Shown here piece after piece: positions 57,715 through 64,000 of a stretch of 64,000 nt of DNA. Both the position numbers and the translations under genes were made by a program. Source of the stretch: Amphiura filiformis (taxonomy: Eukaryota > Echinodermata > Ophiuroidea > Amphilepidida > Amphiuridae); the NCBI RefSeq assembly GCF_039555335.1, contig NC_092644.1, forward strand, positions 49,737,281 to 49,801,280, written 5' to 3'. Position 1 is the first letter of the stretch; each line of letters opens with the position of its first letter. A model generated the notes under the pieces. It saw only the letters and a program-made list of their open reading frames with translations, was not told where the DNA came from and searched no databases.

Positions 57715-60574
57715 TTAGGCTGAGTTCACATAGAAGTATACGGTATACGGTATTCGCTATACGAAATACGCTCATTCGATCAGGCTGAGTTCATATAGGA
57801 GTATACTATGTGAACTCAGCCTGGTCAAATGAGCGTATTTCGTATAGCTAATAGCGAGTATACATTTGTAGGTCAGTTTACCAATTTTCTTCGTCTAATC
57901 AAATGCTTGTAGCTTTACTTCTTGAGGTCACATTGCATTGAATGAGGTGTCATAATGTGCAGAATTAGATAGTGCATCTATTACAAAAAAATGAATTTAC
58001 CCACATATGGTTTAGTTTTAAAATTAGGACGGTATACGCTGCACTAAAATCGAGCACGCACGATTCTTCTTCTTCTTGTTAGATACTGGCCAACATCCCT
58101 TTGCGGAATCAAGCGGTCAGGGTGTTGCGCATGCAGATGGTGATTTAGTTGTTCTGGTTGGTTGCTTTGCTTTGGTATTGTTCAACTGCGTTTTTAAATT
58201 GGTTGGGGTCTGTTATTGCGACAAGTGCTTCAGGTAATGAGTTCCAGTCTTTTATAGTTCTGGGAAAGAAGGAATGCTTGTAACAGTACTTTGATGCTGA
58301 CAGTGGTGTATATGATCTGGAGTTGAAGTGCCGTGCGGGTCGTTGGGTAGGCTGAAGGAGGGTTCCAACTGGTAAGGATAGGTGACCATTGATTGCCTTG
58401 TGGAGAATGGTGAGACGCCTTGATTGTCTTCTTGACGCTAATGATTCCCATTTCAATTTCTCCAACATTGCTGTAACACAGCCTTTTGACCTGCTTTTGT
58501 AGTCCTTTAGGCAGAACCGAGCACCTCTCCTTTGTACGCCCTCCAACTTGTTTGTGAGAACTTGGGTGTATGGATCCCACACACTTGACGAATATTCGGT
58601 GAGTGGTCGAACCAAGGTTTTAAATGCTGTCTCTTTAATATGTTGAGGGCATTGGTACAGATTTCTTGAAATGAAGCCAAAGGTCTTATTTGCTGTTGCA
58701 GTTACATTGACAATATGCTTATTCCAAGTGAGGTTGCTGGTTATCAAAACTCCAAGGTATGGGTGACTGTCAGTCTGCTGCAAGATTGACTCCCCTAGAT
58801 TATATTGAAAATGCTTAACAGATCTTGCATGTGTGAGTCTCATCACAAAGCATTTTTGGGGATTAAAGTGCATCTGCCAATCTTTTTCCCAAGAGACAAG
58901 TGTGTTTAAGTCCTCCTGGAGGCATTTGGAATCAAACTCATTTTGGATTTCTCTGTATACAACGCAGTCGTCTGCGAAAAGACGAACACTGGAATTAATG
59001 TTGTTGGGTAAATCATTGATGTATGCCAGGAACAGTAGCGGCCCAAGCACCGTGCCCTGAGGCACTTTGAGAAATCCATTATTACCATATCAATTTGTGT
59101 TTTGTTGTTAAGTGAAAGGGCCAGGTCTTGAATGGTGAGAATGAGTTGGGATTCTAAAATTACATGAAGGAATAACCAATGTTTACTTCTAAAACCATGC
59201 TGTTTGTCTGTGAGAATTGAATGGAAATCAAAGTGATGCATGATATTTGAGTGAATTATATGCTCAAGGACTTTGCAGCATATGCTGGTTAACGACACAG
59301 GGCGATAATTAGATGCCAGGGTCCTGTCCCCTTTCTTAAAAATTGGGGAAATATTTGCTTGTAACCAAGACTCAGGGAGCTCACTGGTGTCAAGGGATCT
59401 CTGAAAAATGACACTGAGTGCCGGTGCTAGTTCGTCAGCAGCCAGCTTGAGCAGCCGGGAGGATATCCCGTCAGGACCTGTTGCTTTACTTGGATCCAAA
59501 TCGTTAAGCAACTTGGCAACTCCCTCAGTAGAGATGAAGATCTCTGGCATGCTGGGAACATGCGAACTTGATTCCTGGGGAAGATTTGGGTTTTCATCAG
59601 TGAAAACTGATTTAAACTGATCATTTAAGATCTCGGCCTTGAATCTGTTTTCCGATTCAAGTTTGCCATCCCTTTTCAGGGTTGGAATACCTGTTGAGTC
59701 AACTTTCAGACTCTTGATAAATGACCAAAACTTTTTGTTGAATCAGAACAAACAGATGATATGTAGCTCCTGTATGCATTTCTTGTGACCTTGTGCGTGT
59801 TTTTACGCTCATTTGTAAATCTTTCAAAATTTGGTTGGGTGTTCTCCTTTTTCAGGGCATTAAAAGCCTTCTGCTTGCGTTTATGCAAGCGACGGATCTT
59901 CTTTGTGATCCATGGGGATTGAGTACGTTTGGAAATTATTTTTGTGGGTATGTGGCAGTCCATGGCTGTTTCTACAGCTGTTTTAAACTCATCATATAGC
60001 TCAGTCACTGTTCTCTGGTGTGAGTCCTTGTTGGTTTGCACAAATTCATTTGACCATAGCTTAAGATCATTTTTTAAAGCCTGCTCATCCGCTTTATGGA
60101 ACAAATATCTTTTGAAAGGTTTGTGTTTCACAATCTTGGGTTTAGCACTTATGATTATTAGAGGGATGCTGTCATGGTCACTGATTCCAGGGACGGTGGT
60201 AGATCTCTCAACAAGGGTTGGATTCGTTGTGAGAAATAAATCCAGAATATTTTTCATTCTGGTTTGCTGTTTCACAACTTGTACCGACAATTGTAAGGCA
60301 GGATGTCCCACTATACTATACTATACGCAGGTATACGGCCTTTCGAATAGTGCCTTATGTGACCCGGTACTATGAAATTACCTTGCCCGATTTAAGCTAT
60401 ACGCGTGCACCTGCAAAACGTGCACCGTATACCCGAATAGTATACTTCTATGTGATCGTAGCCTTATGTGACCCGGTACTATGGAATTGCCTTGCTCGAT
60501 TCAGCTATACGCGTGCACCTGCAAAACGTGCACCGTATACCCGAATAGTATACCTTTATGTGAACGCAGCCTAA
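57715..60574. mobile_element. TTAGGCTG-ended foldback element hosting a LINE
   Basis: Left end TTAGGCTGAGTTCACATAGA-AGTATAC (57715-57741); right end, other strand, TTAGGCTGCGTTCACATAAA-GGTATAC (60548-60574). The left part contains a 43-bp-arm hairpin (57756-57798 / 57806-57848, three mismatches) whose arms repeat the end sequence inward. The right part is two tandem copies of a 109-bp unit (from 60352 and 60461) containing CGTGCACCTGCAAAACGTGC. The LINE at 58062-60311 lies between and appears to have landed inside the element. Confidence 0.75.
58062..60311 (-). pseudogene. 5'-truncated LINE with internal RT deletion, minus strand
   Basis: Reading on the minus strand from 60311: the end of the endonuclease (NILDLFLTTNP, TVPGISDHDSIPLI, where SDHD is the catalytic end motif), a basic linker (SPWITKKIRRLHKRKQKA), RT start (LLNDLDPSKATGPDGISSRL, ISPIFKKGDRTLASNYRPVS, GFRSKH), then VIMDFSK, after which the frame jumps to VPQGTVLGPLLFLAYIND, RLFADDCVVY, and a long C-terminal domain to SKATNQNN at 58145. 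Motif A is cut after DFSK and everything up to motif B is gone (roughly 90 residues by family length). Short A/G triplet tail (GAA)n at the 3' end, 58062-58077. Dead. Confidence 0.88.
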
Positions 60575-60575
60575 A

Positions 60576-62230
60576 AATTTGGAATGTTCAAGGGGGGAAA
60601 AAGATTTTTTGACAGGCCAAGAGGGGGCAATCAATTTTTGGCGTCCGAAAGGGGGGGGCAAGTGATTTTTGGCGAGCCGTCTGGAAATTTTACCTCCGGG
60701 GGGGCCTCTTTGCACAGCCCCTTATTAGAGAGTCGTATATACGATCAGAGATACCGTAACAAAATTGACCAAAATGTACATCTTTCTCCGAACATGCTTG
60801 GCTTCAGCCACCCCCCAAGTTAAAATTATTTGGGTGGTGTAAGCATTTTTTGCAGATCAAACCATGGGGGGGTGCAAACAGGTTGGCAAACATTTTGAGA
60901 AAGCAACATTCCTGGGCCGGGGTAGGGTTATCATTCATTGTTGCACAGCCCAAAATGTATAAACGACTGGAAGTTCTTTTCCATTTATTGTATTTTCTTT
61001 ATATTTTTTTCCTTTCAGTTTCGGTAATTGCGGAATCTTCTAAAATACTTCTGGCTTCGATACATCCAACTGGAAAAGAAGGACCCATAGTGCCCTGAGT
61101 GGTGTAAACCATGTTGGAGGCTCGTACGAAAACCAGTGAAGTTTACTATTTGCACAAAAAATTACGACACTACAATATACTTGTTTCAAGACAAATTTTG
61201 CACATGGATGGGGAGAGTATCTTCTAGAGGAAACCAGGGATATGAGGAAACAGTCCAATATCCAATGAGACGGCATGCAGATACATGGACACTAAATAGA
61301 CAGTGGAAAATGACTTTACAGAGACATCAGACTTTAATTCTTAAATACTGATTTTTAACTTTGGTAAATTGAAGCCTAGTATTTTGCCTTAATGGAGCTT
61401 TAAAACTTGGACACACCAAAGTTGCAATTTCCATGCTCTAATTTTGTGATTTTTAGGCTCATATAGCAGCTACCACATGATCCAGTGATGATACGCAAAA
61501 AACAACATTTTAACCAACATTCTGTTTGTAAGGAAGCTTAATGATAGAATGGTAAATTTAAAAACAAGTGAAATTTCCTAATTTCAATGCTTCCTCCGCC
61601 ACTGCACTGAACTCCTGAATATGACTAACCATGCAGTACGTATTATGATATTAATAAAATAATATAATTATTTAAAATAATAAAAATTGCTTAATAAATT
61701 AATAAATGTGAAACTGTTGTATTCCTTCTGTAGCTAATTTCAAAAAAACAATAGCCACAAATATTGTTGTTCAACATTTGGAAGTGTCAGAAGAGCTGGT
61801 ACAAATCGCCCGTCCCGAAGGTTTCTGTTTTTTTTTAAATTTATTTCCCAAACGCGTTTTTTATGGACGGATAAATCCGACAGGTTTTTGCTCTGAAGGG
61901 TCATTTGGCCGAAAAGTTTTTAGTCCATTTGTTGTTTGTCTGAAAATTATATTATTGCTCCGAAAGATGATTATTTCTCAAAAGGTTTGTTGCTCCGAAA
62001 ACAATTTAAGGGTATATGATGAAAAGGGTAAGATGAGGATCACAATCATTTATATACTTCAAAAGGTTTAAATTTTGATTGGTTTGGTAGAAAATATTAA
62101 AAGTTCAATGTTAACCCTCTGAATGATATTTTAGGAAAAACCCTTCAAAAAAGAAAAACACTTTTCCGAGCAATGACACTTCAGAACACCATATTCGTCG
62201 TGAGGTCAATAAACCGAGGGTCCAAATTCA
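60576..62230. other. Gene-free stretch with G-run repeat debris
   Basis: 60584-60910 has scattered GGGG(G)-rich phrases (AAGGGGGGAAAAAGATTTTT type) like those at 16560 and 62250. 61780-62000 has several copies of a CCGAAA(A/G)GTTT-like word (for example at 61913, 61958, 61995), a degenerate short tandem family. I see no convincing exon in the reading frames here. Confidence 0.4.
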
Positions 62231-62231
62231 T

Positions 62232-62415
62232 GGGACCGTTCACAAACACTTGTTAGGGGGGCCTGATGCAAAAAAAGGGGGGGGGGGTCCTTAAAATTTT
62301 GACCCTCCTAAGGGGGCCCTGAAAAAACTGATCACAAAAAGGGGCGGCCTGAAAAAATTTTGTGATGAAATTTTTTGCACAAGGCCCCCCCTAACAAGTG
62401 TTTGTGAACAGTCCC
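62232..62415. repeat. G-run foldback
   Basis: GGGACCGTTCACAAACACTT then GTTAGGGGGGCC at the left is repeated inverted at the right, ending AGTGTTTGTGAACAGTCCC. The core has G9-G10 and GGGGCGGCC phrases. Confidence 0.8.
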
Positions 62416-62810
62416 TAATTGTGATGGATTTAAAACCACTTCAGATTCAGAAAGTTCCATTGCATCCAATACTCCAGGCTTCTGTAGGCTATTTGAATGA
62501 CCCCCTAATTTAGGTCCAAAGGTGCATTAACTCACTCAAAGCCCCCCCCCCCCCCGTAATTTTTTTTATCAATGAATGCTCCTTACTTTGAAAGTCTCGA
62601 CCTTGCCTTAGATTTCTGACTTCTAACCCTTCCCCCGACCACCCCATTAAAACAATTATTGGAATGACGTTGCATCATTTGCATGATGGAATACACATCC
62701 CAGCAGGCATATAAACCCAATCAATAACCCATGCGTGAACTCAGTGCTGTTTGTAAACATCAGCCGAGTGAACAAAATATTATACTAGAGCAACTGTGCC
62801 CTTTGCAAGG

Positions 62811-63561
62811 GCACGAGGGAAGTTAGGCGGATGACTGTGATGATCTGATCAAGCAGCAATACTGCGCTGGATAAGATTAATTTTAATAATAATAATTTTT
62901 TTTAATTTTCATTAATTGCCGTTTTAATATAGCCTACCTTGATCGTGGAAAGCTGGCATTTTGAAAAATTTACCTTTGACCTCTGCATGACCCCCTTAAT
63001 GATCCTAAATGAATTTTAAAATATTTAAAACATGTTGAGAATGTCATAAGGATCATTGCATTTAAATTTCAGCTCAATTGGAGCATTTTAAAAAACTTGA
63101 CCTTTGACTCATTTATGACCCCGTGATGACCTGAAATGAATTTTAAAATATTTTTAAAATGTTTAGGATGTCATAAGGATCATTGCATTTCAATTTCAGC
63201 TCAATTGAAGCATTTTGAAAAACTTGACCTTTGACCCCTTTATGACCCCCTTAATGACCTTAAATAAATTTTAAAATATTTTAAACATGTTTAGAATGTC
63301 ATAAGGATCATTGCATATAAATTTCAGCTCAATTGGAGTATTTTCGGTTAAGATGACCTTTTTTGACCCCTGTGACCCCTTGGATGACCTCTGACGTTAA
63401 ACAACCCATAACTTTTGTAGCCAGCTACCCAATACTGCTTGCGACTTAGTTTGGTCGAAATCCGATCAAGGATGTGGAAGTAGTAGCAAATTGTGAGAAG
63501 AAGAAAGAAAGAAGAAAGAAATGGCAAGAAAGAAATAAGTTAGGCTGCCCGCCTAACTTAA
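62811..63561. repeat. AAGTTAGGCGG-ended element with about three tandem 118-bp units
   Basis: Begins GAAGTTAGGCGGATGAC (62819) and ends GCCCGCCTAACTTAA (63561). Inside, the unit TGACCTTTGACC...ATGACC...TTTTAAAATATT...ATGTCATAAGGATCATTGCA...TTTCAGCTCAATTGGAGCAT is repeated about three times between 62965 and 63345. Then a purine-rich AAGAAAGAAAGAAG run. Non-coding. Confidence 0.75.
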
Positions 63562-64000
63562 ATACTTTTTCAATTTATACTTTCACCCCGGTACTTTCAG
63601 CACAACTTTGCTTTAAAATGAGATAAACAAGTGATAAAAGTAGGAAAATAATACTAGGTGCATTTTTTATGTAACTTTTGAGAAGTTGAAAAAAAAAAAT
63701 AGATCGGCTAGTGAATTAGCTAAATTTTATTTCCATGAAATAAATAGCTGAGAGTATATAAACAAAACATAAAATCTAGCTTTGCTTTACTGCATGTCCT
63801 GCTGGCCGGAGTAACCAAATGAGCAATGGAAGTTTGTATACAAAGGTCAAATGCCCTGTTCTGTGTGCACAGTGACCTTAGCTGTTACCATAACAACGGC
63901 TCACATTTCAGTCTCACTGAGCATCGTGGAGTAGGTATCCAACTGTCAACACAGGATTAATTAAGTTAGGCGGGCAGCCTAACTTATTTCTTTCTTGCCA
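63521..64000. repeat. Inverted pair at the window edge
   Basis: TGGCAAGAAAGAAATAAGTT then AGGCTGCCCGCCTAACTTAA (63521-63560) is present in exact inverse as the last bases of the window (about 63961-64000), with about 400 bp between. The core AGTTAGGCGGGCAGCCTAACT is itself a palindrome. So a second, oppositely oriented copy of the preceding element probably continues past the window end. Confidence 0.85.

Noticed and set aside
60350-60574. Frame with two SYTRAPAKRAPYTRIVY repeats
   Set aside because: Produced by the 109-bp tandem units at the right side of a foldback element; no other support for coding.
60957-61100. Possible exon (frame with VIAESSKILLASIHPTG)
   Set aside because: A TTTCAG precedes it, but no partner exon, domain or donor in phase could be found.

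Overview
The window is a piece of an AT-rich, intron-rich animal genome. It is crowded with foldback/MITE-type elements, dead LINEs and tRNA-derived repeats. The one host gene recognised, and the repeat style, suggest a marine invertebrate, most likely an echinoderm. That assignment is an inference from gene family and genome texture, not a proven identification. There is no sign of operons, prokaryotic genes or CRISPR.

Positions 631-46300 (+ strand) hold most of one very large gene, which I assembled exon by exon from splice sites, intron phases and domain motifs. I place 35 exons (about 6.2 kb of coding sequence, about 2,080 residues). The 5' end, with the signal peptide, lies upstream of the window. 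The predicted receptor reads: C-type lectin domain, CUB, LDLa, CUB, LDLa, F5/8C (discoidin) x2, CUB, C-type lectin domain 2, seven LDLa modules, LRRNT plus about five LRRs, a rhodopsin-like seven-helix domain of the LGR/relaxin-receptor/GRL101 type, and a short tail resembling a degenerate protein kinase C-lobe. Module borders are almost all phase-1 introns, LRR borders are phase 2, and the seven-helix domain is in one exon. Two introns use GC donors. Two one-base frame breaks (29128-29131 in an LDLa exon; about 42862-42866 just after TM1) both lie in or beside homopolymers. All other exons are open, so these are more likely sequence errors or rare null alleles than signs of a long-dead gene.

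The introns are filled with non-autonomous DNA elements: a 3.0 kb hAT-like element with an 8-bp target duplication (18615-21650), a 1.2 kb TA-flanked mariner-like element (5945-7121), TTAA-flanked MITEs (29759-30115, 45139-45486), many long foldbacks, and a dead LINE (about 30655-32838).

From 46301 to 64000 I find no host gene. This part holds foldbacks, a LINE zinc-finger ORF broken by a mariner-like insertion (51464-52856), LINE/Penelope-like scraps (50415-50870), a minus-strand LINE with an internal RT deletion (58062-60311) nested inside a TTAGGCTG-ended foldback (57715-60574), a second copy of the tRNA-like repeat seen at position 1 (55141-55475), and tandem repeats up to the window end.
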